Origin: Oscillospiraceae bacterium
GTDB taxonomy: Bacteria > Bacillota > Clostridia > Oscillospirales > Oscillospiraceae
DNA: 43,035 nt
Assembly: GCA_020025515.1 (NCBI GenBank)
Contig: JAHHRZ010000020.1
Coordinates: forward strand, 1 to 43,035
Direction: 5' to 3'
Of this stretch, positions 33,301-41,735 are shown piece after piece. The translations under genes and the position numbers were made by a program. The notes under the pieces were generated by a model. That model saw only the letters and a program-made list of their open reading frames with translations. It was not told the DNA's origin and ran no database searches. Within the stretch, counting starts at the first letter, position 1, and each line of letters begins with the position of its first letter.

Positions 33301-34031
33301 GTCAGGTGCTGGAGGTCCATCTGGGCTATGCGGCAAAGACCCTGGGCTGGAAGGTCGCTACCCCCATCTTTGATGGTGCAAACGAGAAAGACATCCGTGA
33401 GACCCTGAAGGAAGCTGGCCTGCGTGAGGATGGCAAGACCGTCCTGTATGACGGCCGTACCGGCGAGCCCTTTGATAATCTGGTTACGGTTGGCTATCCC
33501 TACTTCCTGAAGCTGCACCATCTGGTTGATGATAAGATTCACGCCCGTTCCACCGGTCCCTACTCCATGGTCACACAGCAGCCTCTGGGCGGTAAGGCGC
33601 AGTTCGGCGGCCAGCGTTTTGGTGAAATGGAAGTCTGGGCACTGGAAGCTTACGGTGCTGCTTATACCCTGCAGGAGATCCTGACCGTGAAGTCTGACGA
33701 CATCACCGGCCGTGTAAAAACTTATGAAGCCATCGTAAAGGGCAATAATGTCCCCACCCCCGGCGTTCCTGAATCCTTCAAGGTTCTGGTGAAGGAATTG
33801 CAGTCTCTGTGTCTGGACATCCGTGTTCTGGACGAGGCCGGAAATGAGATTGAGCTCAAGGACGAGGATGAGGACGAGGAGGTCATCTACAACACCGATG
33901 ACGAAGTTTATGTCACCGATGAGCAGGAGGTCTTTGGCTCCGGCTACAATGTAGATGCCGACGGTCCCGAAGATATTATGGACGTTTTCAGCGATCTTGC
34001 CGACGAAGATGGCAAGACCGATGAGGAATAA
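30351..34031 (+). CDS. rpoB: RNA polymerase beta subunit
   Basis: The 1226-residue beta subunit of RNA polymerase. Conserved blocks include [32 protein letters not shown] (rifampicin pocket, with the sensitive-type Asp, His and Ser all present), [31 protein letters not shown] and [24 protein letters not shown]. The C-terminus ends in a long acidic tail (about the last 65 residues, rich in Asp and Glu). The start at 30351 is chosen for AAAGG at five-base spacing; MAKVKDQ at 30360 is an alternative. It is the first gene of a rpoB-rpoC transcript with its own promoter. Confidence 0.98.
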   Translation: [1226 protein letters not shown]

Positions 34032-34043
34032 GGAGGCTGTTTT

Positions 34044-37000
34044 ATGGCAAATGCCACCTTTGACGCAATTAAGATTGGGATTGCGTCCCCGGATATGATC
34101 CGCCAGTGGTCCTATGGCGAGGTGAAAAAGCCGGAGACCATCAACTATAGAACATTGAAGCCCGAACGGGATGGCCTGTACTGCGAGAAGATTTTCGGAC
34201 CTACCAAGGACTGGGAGTGTCACTGCGGCAAGTACAAGAAGATTCGTTACAAGGGCAAGGTCTGCGACCGCTGCGGCGTTGAGGTCACCAAAGCCAAGGT
34301 CCGCCGTGAGCGTATGGGCCACATTGAGCTGGCTGCCCCCTGCAGCCACATCTGGTACTTTAAGGGAATCCCTTCCCGCATGGGCCTGATTCTGGACATC
34401 AGCCCCAAGGTGCTGGAAAAAGTTCTGTACTTTGCTTCCTATATTGTTACGGACCCCGGCGACTGCCCTCTGGCTAAGAACCAGGTGCTGTCCGAGAAGG
34501 AATACCGGGATATGCGGGAGAAGTACGAAGATGACTTTAAGGCTTCCATGGGCGCTGAGGCCGTGAAGGAGCTCCTGGACGAGATCAACCTGGACGAGCT
34601 GTCCGAGCAGCTGCACAGAGAGCTCAAGGACGCTTCCGCACAGAAGAAGCTCCGTCTGGTAAAGCGCCTGGAAGTGGTGGAGTCCTTCCGCCAGTCCGGC
34701 AACAAGCCCAGCTGGATGATTATGGATGTCCTTCCCGTCATTCCTCCCGATCTGCGGCCTATGGTGCAGTTGGATGGCGGTCGGTTTGCGACCTCCGACC
34801 TCAACGATCTGTACCGCCGTGTAATCAATAGAAACAACCGTCTGAAGCGTCTGCTTCAGCTCCATGCTCCTGACATTATCATCCGCAATGAAAAGCGGAT
34901 GCTGCAGGAGTCTGTGGACGCCCTCATTGACAACGGCCGCCGCGGCCGTGCTGTCACCGGCGCCAACAACCGTGCCCTCAAGTCTCTGTCTGACATGCTC
35001 AAGGGCAAGCAGGGCCGTTTCCGTCAGAACCTGCTGGGTAAGCGTGTTGACTACTCCGGCCGTTCCGTTATCGTGGTTGGCCCTGAACTGAAGCTGTATC
35101 AGTGCGGCGTGCCCAAGGAAATGGCCATTGAACTGTTCCGTCCCTTCGTTATGAAGAAGCTGGTTGCCGATGGCCTGGCCAACAACATCAAGTCTGCCAA
35201 GAAGATGATCGACAAGGGCAAGACTGAGGTTTGGGATGCTTTGGAGGACATCATCAAGGATCGTCCTGTCATGCTGAACCGTGCGCCTACCCTGCACCGC
35301 CTGGGCATTCAGGCATTTGAGCCTGTCCTGGTGGAAGGCCGCGCGCTGAAGCTGCATCCTCTTTGCTGTACTGCATTTAACGCCGACTTTGACGGCGACC
35401 AGATGGCAATTCACGTTCCTCTTTCTGCTGAGGCGCAGGCCGAGGCCAGAATGCTGATGCTGTCTGCCAATAACCTGCTGCGTCCTCAGGATGGTAAGCC
35501 TGTTACCGTTCCGACGCAGGATATGATCCTTGGTGCCTACTATCTGACCTATATCCGTCTGGGTAAGGCAGAGAAGGGTGCAGAGGAAGTTGTCATTGTG
35601 GATGGCGGCGACAGCCAGTGGGAAGAGAACCAGATCGTCGATGCCGATGAGTTCCTGGCAGCCAATAAATCCCTGAAAGCTGAGGGAAAGAAGGAAGCAA
35701 CCTTCAAGCCCAAGCATGCTTACTCTTCCGTGGACGAAGCCATTGCAGCTTACGCCAGCGGCGTTGTGGGCCTGCATGCGCCCATCCGGGTCCGTTATGG
35801 CAAGGAAATCAACGGCAAGATGGAGTACAGCATCATTACTGCCACCGTTGGCCGTCTGATCTTCAATGAGCCCATTCCCCAGGATCTGGGATTTGTGGAT
35901 CGCTCTGTCCCCGGTAAGGAGTTTGACCTGGAAGTGGACTTCCTGGTTGGCAAGAAGCAGCTGGGCAAGATTATCGACAAGTGTATCCGTGCCCACGGTT
36001 TCACCATCTCCACCGAGGTTCTGGACCGCCTGAAGGCTCTGGGCTACAAGTACTCCACCAAGGGCGCTATCTCCGTGTCCATTGCTGACATGAAGATTCC
36101 TGAAGCAAAGTACACTCTGATTCAGGAAGCCGAGCAGCAGGTTGTGGAGATCGAAAAGTATTACAAGCGTGGCTATATCACCAATGACGAGCGTTATCGT
36201 CTGGTGGTGCAGCAGTGGGAGAAAACCACCAAGGAAGTCACCGATGCCCTACAGGGGAACCTGGATCAGTACAACTCCATCTACATGATGGCGGACTCCG
36301 GCGCCCGTGGCTCTCTGAACCAGATCCGTCAGCTGGCCGGTATGCGTGGCCTGATGGCAGATACTTCCGGCCGCACCATTGAGATCCCTGTTAAGGCAAA
36401 CTTCCGTGAAGGCCTTAGCGTTTTGGAATACTTCATTTCTTCCAGAGGCGCCCGTAAGGGTCTGACCGATACCGCTCTGCGTACCGCTGACTCCGGTTAC
36501 CTGACCCGCCGAATGGTGGATGTCTCTCAGGATATGATTATTCGGATTCACGACTGTGGCACCGACCACGGTATTTGGGTTGGCGAAGTGGTAGAAAAGG
36601 GCCATGTGATCGACACCTTTGGCAACCGGATCCGGGGCCGTTACCCCGTTCATGATGTGGTAGACCCCGTAACCGGTGAGGTGCTCCATCCCAAGAACAA
36701 GCTCATGATGCCTGAAGATGCCGAAAAGTTTGAAAAGCACGGCATTAAGAAGGTCTATATCCGGACTCCTCTGGGCTGCCAGTCCAGAAGCGGCTTGTGC
36801 GCAGTGTGCTATGGTATGAACCTGGCAACCTCCGAAGAGGTCAACCTGGGTGAAGCAGTCGGTATTATCGCGGCACAGTCCATCGGTGAGCCCGGCACCC
36901 AGCTGACCATGCGTACCTTCCACTCCGGCGGTATCGCCGGTGACGATATCACACAGGGTCTTCCTCGAGTGGAAGAACTGTTTGAGGCTCGCCGTCCCAA

Positions 37001-37733
37001 GAAGATGGCTCAGATCGCTGAGATTTCCGGTATGGTTTCCATTGACGAAACCCACCGCACGGCGCTGCGTTCCATCACCATCACCGGCGATGACGGCGAT
37101 GTGAGAGTCTATCAGGTGCCGTATTCCATGACCCTGAAGATCGAAAACGGCAAGCGGGTCCAGCAGGGCCAGCCTCTGACAGAAGGCGCACTGTATCCTC
37201 AGGATATTCTGCGGATTTCCGGCGTTGAGGCCGTTCAGGATTACCTGGTGCAGAGCGTTCAGGCTGTGTACCGTCAGCAGGGCGTTGACATCAACGATAA
37301 GCACATCGAGGTAATCATCCGTCAGATGATGCGGAAGGTGAAGGTGGAGGATTCCGGCGACACGGATCTGCTGGTGGGTACCACCATTGATGCCTTTGAG
37401 TTTGAAGATGCCAATGCCGCTGTGGAGGCCCGTATGGCAGCCGGTGAAGCAGACCTGCGTCTGGCGACCTGCTCCATGGTGCTTCTGGGTATCACAAAGG
37501 CTTCTCTGGCTACTGAGTCCTTCCTGTCTGCCGCATCCTTCCAGGAGACCACCAAGGTCCTGACCGATGCTGCCATTAAGGGCAAGGTGGACCATCTGAT
37601 TGGTCTGAAGGAGAACGTCATTATCGGTAAGCTGATTCCTGCCGGTGCCGGCCTCATGGCCTACCGGGACTTCAACGAAGGTCCTGCACCTGAAGCGGAA
37701 GTCGCTGAGGAAGTACAGGCCGAGGAAAATTGA
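34044..37733 (+). CDS. rpoC: RNA polymerase beta' subunit
   Basis: The 1229-residue beta' subunit. The N-terminal zinc site uses C59, C61, C74 and C77. The catalytic magnesium motif NADFDGDQ spans 446-453, with D448, D450 and D452. The second zinc site Cys cluster lies in CQSRSGLCAVCYG, followed by the trigger-loop region GEPGTQLTMRTFHSGG. The C-terminus is acidic. AAGGAGG lies eight bases before the ATG, 12 bases after rpoB. Terminator 37760-37806 separates it from the L7Ae gene. Confidence 0.98.
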   Translation: MANATFDAIKIGIASPDMIRQWSYGEVKKPETINYRTLKPERDGLYCEKIFGPTKDWECHCGKYKKIRYKGKVCDRCGVEVTKAKVRRERMGHIELAAPCSHIWYFKGIPSRMGLILDISPKVLEKVLYFASYIVTDPGDCPLAKNQVLSEKEYRDMREKYEDDFKASMGAEAVKELLDEINLDELSEQLHRELKDASAQKKLRLVKRLEVVESFRQSGNKPSWMIMDVLPVIPPDLRPMVQLDGGRFATSDLNDLYRRVINRNNRLKRLLQLHAPDIIIRNEKRMLQESVDALIDNGRRGRAVTGANNRALKSLSDMLKGKQGRFRQNLLGKRVDYSGRSVIVVGPELKLYQCGVPKEMAIELFRPFVMKKLVADGLANNIKSAKKMIDKGKTEVWDALEDIIKDRPVMLNRAPTLHRLGIQAFEPVLVEGRALKLHPLCCTAFNADFDGDQMAIHVPLSAEAQAEARMLMLSANNLLRPQDGKPVTVPTQDMILGAYYLTYIRLGKAEKGAEEVVIVDGGDSQWEENQIVDADEFLAANKSLKAEGKKEATFKPKHAYSSVDEAIAAYASGVVGLHAPIRVRYGKEINGKMEYSIITATVGRLIFNEPIPQDLGFVDRSVPGKEFDLEVDFLVGKKQLGKIIDKCIRAHGFTISTEVLDRLKALGYKYSTKGAISVSIADMKIPEAKYTLIQEAEQQVVEIEKYYKRGYITNDERYRLVVQQWEKTTKEVTDALQGNLDQYNSIYMMADSGARGSLNQIRQLAGMRGLMADTSGRTIEIPVKANFREGLSVLEYFISSRGARKGLTDTALRTADSGYLTRRMVDVSQDMIIRIHDCGTDHGIWVGEVVEKGHVIDTFGNRIRGRYPVHDVVDPVTGEVLHPKNKLMMPEDAEKFEKHGIKKVYIRTPLGCQSRSGLCAVCYGMNLATSEEVNLGEAVGIIAAQSIGEPGTQLTMRTFHSGGIAGDDITQGLPRVEELFEARRPKKMAQIAEISGMVSIDETHRTALRSITITGDDGDVRVYQVPYSMTLKIENGKRVQQGQPLTEGALYPQDILRISGVEAVQDYLVQSVQAVYRQQGVDINDKHIEVIIRQMMRKVKVEDSGDTDLLVGTTIDAFEFEDANAAVEARMAAGEADLRLATCSMVLLGITKASLATESFLSAASFQETTKVLTDAAIKGKVDHLIGLKENVIIGKLIPAGAGLMAYRDFNEGPAPEAEVAEEVQAEEN

Positions 37734-37759
37734 TCGTATCTCTGGTTAAATAAAAATAG

Positions 37760-37806
37760 GGTGCTGTCTTACATGGTGATTTCGCCATGGGAGGCAGCAC
37801 CTCTTT
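37760..37806 (+). terminator. terminator of rpoBC
   Basis: GGTGCTG (37760-37766) pairs with CAGCACC (37795-37801), and CATGG/CCATG extends the stem inside. The tail is TCTTTATAT, moderately T-rich. Confidence 0.7.
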
Positions 37807-38074
37807 ATATAATGTATAGCGCATGACCTGTTTATGCCACGGGAGAAATGTGGATGCAGAGGAGGCAGACGTAAAAACCGGTAAAGCTTTGGTGTGATAA
37901 TTTTAACAAATAGAGAAAAAATCTATGTGGATCAGTTGTGAAAAATATGCAAAGAGTGCTGCGTGGCGACAGAAGTTTTTATACAGCGGACAAAAAGGGG
38001 TGCGAGAAGAATATCCATTTCTTCTGAAAAGCAAAAATAAATCGGGGAAACCCGAAAAAACTTCTGAAAATTTG
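37807..38074. other. non-coding stretch between rpoC and the L7Ae gene
   Basis: No gene was found. It holds small hairpins: AGAAGAA/TTCTTCT (about 38006-38026) and TCGGG-GAAA-CCCGA (about 38042-38055) with a GNRA loop. The stretch is AT-rich and leads into the L7Ae promoter. Confidence 0.5.
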
Positions 38075-38102
38075 TTGACTTTTTCTGAAAAAAGAGTATA
38101 AT
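38075..38102 (+). promoter_or_regulatory. promoter of the L7Ae-rpsL-rpsG-fusA transcript
   Basis: TTGACT (38075-38080), 16-base spacer and perfect TATAAT (38097-38102). The expected transcription start (about 38109) is only some four bases before the ATG at 38113. Confidence 0.85.
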
Positions 38103-38112
38103 TACTATTCGT

Positions 38113-38397
38113 ATGGACATTATGAATGAGAAAGCGTCAGAGGCAAATGTGCTTCTGCATCAGCTGCGGACAGCCAATCGGATCGTTGGTGTGAAGCAGA
38201 TCAAAAAGGCCTTGATGAAAGGAACTGCCCGTCAGGTATTCCTGGCCCGAAATGCCGACCCCGATATAACCGAAACGGTGCAAGAGCTCTGCAGCCAGCG
38301 TGATGTTCCCTGTACCTGGGTCTCCAGTATGGAGAGCCTTGGTGATGCCTGCGGTATCGACGTAGGTGCGGCTGCGGCCGCAATCATTGTCCCTTGA
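38113..38397 (+). CDS. ribosomal L7Ae-family RNA-binding protein (YbxF-like)
   Basis: A 94-residue protein of the L7Ae/L30e kink-turn-binding family, equivalent to Bacillus YbxF at the same locus. Residues from VGVKQIKKALMKGTARQVFLARNADP form the RNA-binding core; VPCTWVSSMESLGDACGIDVGAAAAAI closes the domain. No Shine-Dalgarno is visible before either ATG (38113 or 38122), and the promoter -10 ends only ten bases upstream. If 38113 is used, the mRNA is leaderless or nearly so. Confidence 0.9.
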   Translation: MDIMNEKASEANVLLHQLRTANRIVGVKQIKKALMKGTARQVFLARNADPDITETVQELCSQRDVPCTWVSSMESLGDACGIDVGAAAAAIIVP

Positions 38398-38463
38398 TTC
38401 CTACGGGGTTTTCCCGAGGAGATAAATCCGCCACCTGGCGAGTTTCAAAGAAAGGAGAAACCA

Positions 38464-38886
38464 ATGCCTACTTTTAACCAGCTCGTGAGAAAGGGCAGAC
38501 AGCAGGCTGCCTACAAGTCCAACTCTCCCGCTCTGCAGAAGGGTCTTAACACCCTCGAGAACAAGGAAACAGATCTGTCTTCCCCCCAGAAGAGAGGTGT
38601 CTGCACCGCCGTCAGAACCACCACCCCCAAGAAGCCTAACTCTGCGCTTCGTAAGATCGCTCGTGTGCGTCTGACCAACGGCTTTGAGGTTTCCGCTTAC
38701 ATCCCCGGTGTAGGCCACAACCTGCAGGAGCACTCTGTGGTGCTGATCCGCGGCGGTCGTGTTAAGGACCTGCCCGGTGTTCGTTACCACATCATCCGCG
38801 GCACTCTGGATACCCAGGGCGTACAGAACCGGAAGCAGTCCCGTTCCAAGTACGGCGCAAAGCGGCCCAAGGCAGGCAAGAAGTAA
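38464..38886 (+). CDS. rpsL: 30S ribosomal protein S12
   Basis: A 140-residue decoding-site protein. It has the Gram-positive insertion of about 12 residues between SPALQKG and SPQKRGVCT. The streptomycin-site lysines are wild type in TTPKKPNSALRK and GGRVKDLPGVRYH. AAAGGAG lies six bases before the ATG. It follows the L7Ae gene by 66 bases. Confidence 0.98.
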   Translation: MPTFNQLVRKGRQQAAYKSNSPALQKGLNTLENKETDLSSPQKRGVCTAVRTTTPKKPNSALRKIARVRLTNGFEVSAYIPGVGHNLQEHSVVLIRGGRVKDLPGVRYHIIRGTLDTQGVQNRKQSRSKYGAKRPKAGKK

Positions 38887-38932
38887 TCTGCTTCTTATTA
38901 CCTGACTATTTAACTGCGATCACTACGCCTTT

Positions 38933-38962
38933 GCAAGGCAAGGCCTTGCCATGACGTTTTTT
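38933..38962 (+). terminator. attenuator-like hairpin between rpsL and rpsG
   Basis: GCAAGGC (38933-38939), loop AAG and GCCTTGC (38943-38949) form a 7-pair GC-rich stem; seven bases later comes TTTTTT (38957-38962). The alternative palindrome GGCAAGGCCTTGCC (38937-38950) competes with it. The distance to the T run is long for a terminator, so partial termination or a protein-binding site are both possible. Confidence 0.45.
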
Positions 38963-39057
38963 ATAGATTCTCTGTAAAAAACCTCTTGGCAGGCACCAAC
39001 AGAAGTACACTTCTGAAGTACCTGTGAAATCATCTTAATATGAAGGAGGGAAGCGAA

Positions 39058-39528
39058 GTGCCCAGAAGAGGTAATGTAGCAAAGAGAGAGATCCTGCCGG
39101 ATCCCATTTATAACTCCGTTCTGGTAACTAAGCTCGTCAATAGCATCATGCTGGACGGCAAGAAGGGCGTTGCCCAGAAGGTCGTTTATGGTGCTTTTGA
39201 GATTGTCGAGAACAAGCTCGACAAGAATGGCCTGGAAGTATTCCAGCAGGCCATGGAAAATGTAATGCCCGCTGTCGAGGTCAAGTCTCGCCGTGTGGGT
39301 GGCGCCACTTATCAGGTGCCTATCGAAGTACGTCCTGCCCGTCGTCAGACCATGGGCCTGCGCTGGATGACCGCTTACAGCCGTAAGCGCGGCGAGGCAA
39401 CCATGAAGGAGCGGCTGGCTGCTGAGATCATGGATGCCTACAACAACACCGGCGCATCCGTGAAGAAGCGCGAAGATACCCACAAGATGGCAGAAGCCAA
39501 CAAGGCCTTCTCCCACTTCCGTTGGTAA
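39058..39528 (+). CDS. rpsG: 30S ribosomal protein S7
   Basis: A 156-residue 16S rRNA-binding protein that nucleates the 30S head. The GTG start at 39058 is chosen because AAGGAGGG lies just upstream and the protein then begins PRRGNVAKREILPDP as in other S7 proteins; an ATG at 39040 would precede the ribosome site. The RRVGGATYQVP and GLRWMTAYSRKR segments are conserved. The 171-base gap before it is unusually long for the str operon and contains hairpins. Confidence 0.97.
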   Translation: MPRRGNVAKREILPDPIYNSVLVTKLVNSIMLDGKKGVAQKVVYGAFEIVENKLDKNGLEVFQQAMENVMPAVEVKSRRVGGATYQVPIEVRPARRQTMGLRWMTAYSRKRGEATMKERLAAEIMDAYNNTGASVKKREDTHKMAEANKAFSHFRW

Positions 39529-39543
39529 CAAAGGAGTATCTAA

Positions 39544-41622
39544 ATGGCTAGACAGTACTCGCTTGAAAATACAAGAAATATCGGCATCATGGCTCACATC
39601 GATGCCGGTAAGACCACTACCACTGAGCGTATTCTTTTCTACACCGGCCGTACCTACAAGATCGGTGAGACCCATGATGGCTCTGCCACCATGGACTTCA
39701 TGGCTCAGGAGCAGGAGCGCGGTATCACCATTACTTCCGCAGCTACCACTTGCTTCTGGAAGGGCCGCCGGATCAACATCATCGACACCCCGGGCCACGT
39801 TGACTTCACCGTTGAGGTCGAGCGTTCCCTGCGTGTTCTGGACGGCTCTGTGACCGTCCTGTGCGCTAAGGGTGGTGTTGAGCCCCAGACTGAGACCGTG
39901 TGGCGCCAGGCTGACGAGTACAGAGTTCCCCGTATGGTGTATGTCAACAAGATGGACATCATGGGTGCCAACTTCTACAACGTCCTGGACATGATGCACG
40001 ATCGTCTGAAGTGCAATGCAGTTCCCCTGCAGCTGCCCATCGGCTCCGAGTCCGATTTCACCGGCATTGTTGACCTGCTGACCATGAAGGCTCTGTTCTT
40101 CTCCGATGTTCTGGGTCAGGATGCTGAGATCGGTGAGATTCCCGAGAACATGATGGATCTTGCTAACGAGTACCACGAGAAGCTCATGGATGCCGTGTCC
40201 GATGTGGACGACAGCATCATGGAGGCTGTGCTCATGGAGGAGGAAGTTCCTCTGGAGACCATCAAGGCTGCGATCCGTAAGGCTACCATCGATAACACCA
40301 TGGTGCCCGTGGTTTGCGGTTCTTCTTACAAGAACAAGGGCGTACAGCAGATGCTGGATGCTGTTGTTGACTATATGCCCTCTCCCCTGGACAAGAAGGG
40401 CGTTAAGGGCATCAACCCCGATACAGACGAAGAGGATTTCCGTCCTGCTTCCGATGATGCCCCCTTCTCTGCTCTGGCATTCAAGATTGCTACCGACCCC
40501 TTCGTTGGTAAGCTGTGCTTCTTCCGTGTGTACTCCGGTACTCTGGCTAAGGGCACCACCATTCTGAACTCCACCAAGCAGTCCAAGGAGCGTCTGGGCC
40601 GTATCCTGCAGATGCACGCCAACCATCGTGAGGACATCGATATGGTGTACTCCGGTGATATTGCCGCAGCTGTTGGTGTGAAGAACACCACCACCGGCGA
40701 TACGTTCTGTGATGAGGATCACCCCATCATTCTGGAATCCATGGTCTTCCCCGAGCCCGTTATCCGCGTGGCCATCGAGCCCAAGACCAAGGCAGGCCAG
40801 GAGAAGATGGGCATTGCTCTGGCCAAGCTGGCTGAAGAGGATCCCACCTTCAAGACCTACACCGACGACGAGACTGGTCAGACCATCATCGCCGGTATGG
40901 GCGAGCTGCACCTGGAAATCATCGTGGACCGCCTGCTGCGCGAGTTCAAGGTGGAGGCCAATGTTGGCGCTCCTCAGGTTGCTTATAAGGAAACCATCCG
41001 GAAGTCCGTTGAGCAGGATACCAAGTACGCCCGTCAGTCCGGCGGTAAGGGCCAGTACGGTCATGTTAAGATCCGTGTGGAGCCCAACGAAGCCGGCAAG
41101 GGTTACGAGTTCGTCAACGCTGTCGTTGGCGGCGCCATCCCCAAGGAGTATATCCCTGCGGTCGATGCCGGTATCCAGGGTGCAATGCAGGCTGGCGTAA
41201 TGGCTGGCTTCCCCGTGGTAGACGTCAAGGTTACCCTGTACGACGGCTCCTATCACGAGGTTGACTCCTCTGAAATGGCATTTAAGATTGCTGGTTCTAT
41301 GGCATTCAAGGAAGCTTGCCGGAAGGCCAACCCCGCAATCCTGGAGCCCATCATGAAGGTTGCCGTTGTGGTACCTGATGATTATATGGGCGCTGTTATC
41401 GGCGACGTTACCGCTCGCCGCGGCAACATCCTGGGTCAGGTTCCCAGAAATGGTTCCACCCAGATTGATGCCAATGTTCCTCTGGCCGAGATGTTTGGCT
41501 ACGCAACCGATCTGCGCAGCAAGACCCAGGGCCGTGGTCAGTACTCCATGGAGCCCAGCCACTACTCTGAGCTGCCCAAGTCCAAGAGCGAAGAAATTAT
41601 CGCCAAGCGTGCACGCGGCTAA
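39544..41622 (+). CDS. fusA: elongation factor G
   Basis: The 692-residue translocase GTPase. The P loop AHIDAGKT (17-24), DTPGHVDFT and NKMD are visible, followed by domains II-V, including RQSGGKGQYGHV in domain IV. AAGGAG lies just before the ATG, 15 bases after rpsG. Codon use is strongly biased (CTG, AAG, GGC), as expected for a highly expressed gene. Confidence 0.98.
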   Translation: MARQYSLENTRNIGIMAHIDAGKTTTTERILFYTGRTYKIGETHDGSATMDFMAQEQERGITITSAATTCFWKGRRINIIDTPGHVDFTVEVERSLRVLDGSVTVLCAKGGVEPQTETVWRQADEYRVPRMVYVNKMDIMGANFYNVLDMMHDRLKCNAVPLQLPIGSESDFTGIVDLLTMKALFFSDVLGQDAEIGEIPENMMDLANEYHEKLMDAVSDVDDSIMEAVLMEEEVPLETIKAAIRKATIDNTMVPVVCGSSYKNKGVQQMLDAVVDYMPSPLDKKGVKGINPDTDEEDFRPASDDAPFSALAFKIATDPFVGKLCFFRVYSGTLAKGTTILNSTKQSKERLGRILQMHANHREDIDMVYSGDIAAAVGVKNTTTGDTFCDEDHPIILESMVFPEPVIRVAIEPKTKAGQEKMGIALAKLAEEDPTFKTYTDDETGQTIIAGMGELHLEIIVDRLLREFKVEANVGAPQVAYKETIRKSVEQDTKYARQSGGKGQYGHVKIRVEPNEAGKGYEFVNAVVGGAIPKEYIPAVDAGIQGAMQAGVMAGFPVVDVKVTLYDGSYHEVDSSEMAFKIAGSMAFKEACRKANPAILEPIMKVAVVVPDDYMGAVIGDVTARRGNILGQVPRNGSTQIDANVPLAEMFGYATDLRSKTQGRGQYSMEPSHYSELPKSKSEEIIAKRARG

Positions 41623-41631
41623 AAAAATTTC

Positions 41632-41660
41632 TTGCCTTTCTGTCAAATCTGTAGTAGGAT
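41632..41660 (+). promoter_or_regulatory. promoter of tuf
   Basis: TTGCCT (41632-41637), 17-base spacer and TAGGAT (41655-41660), ten bases after the fusA stop and 75 bases before tuf. It would let tuf be transcribed apart from fusA. Confidence 0.6.
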
Positions 41661-41735
41661 AGAGACAGTAAGGGAAACCTATACGTTTACAAACTATATT
41701 TGTTTCTCAAAGAAACATAACAGGAGGATTTTTCA

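Noticed and set aside
31818..35996. 1392-codon open frame on the minus strand across rpoB and rpoC
   Set aside because: It lies opposite two unmistakable polymerase genes. Strong codon bias on the coding strand leaves stop-free antisense frames; there is no ribosome site or domain.
38923..41646. 907-codon minus-strand frame opposite rpsG and fusA
   Set aside because: Antisense shadow of biased codon use; the translated product has no recognisable domain.
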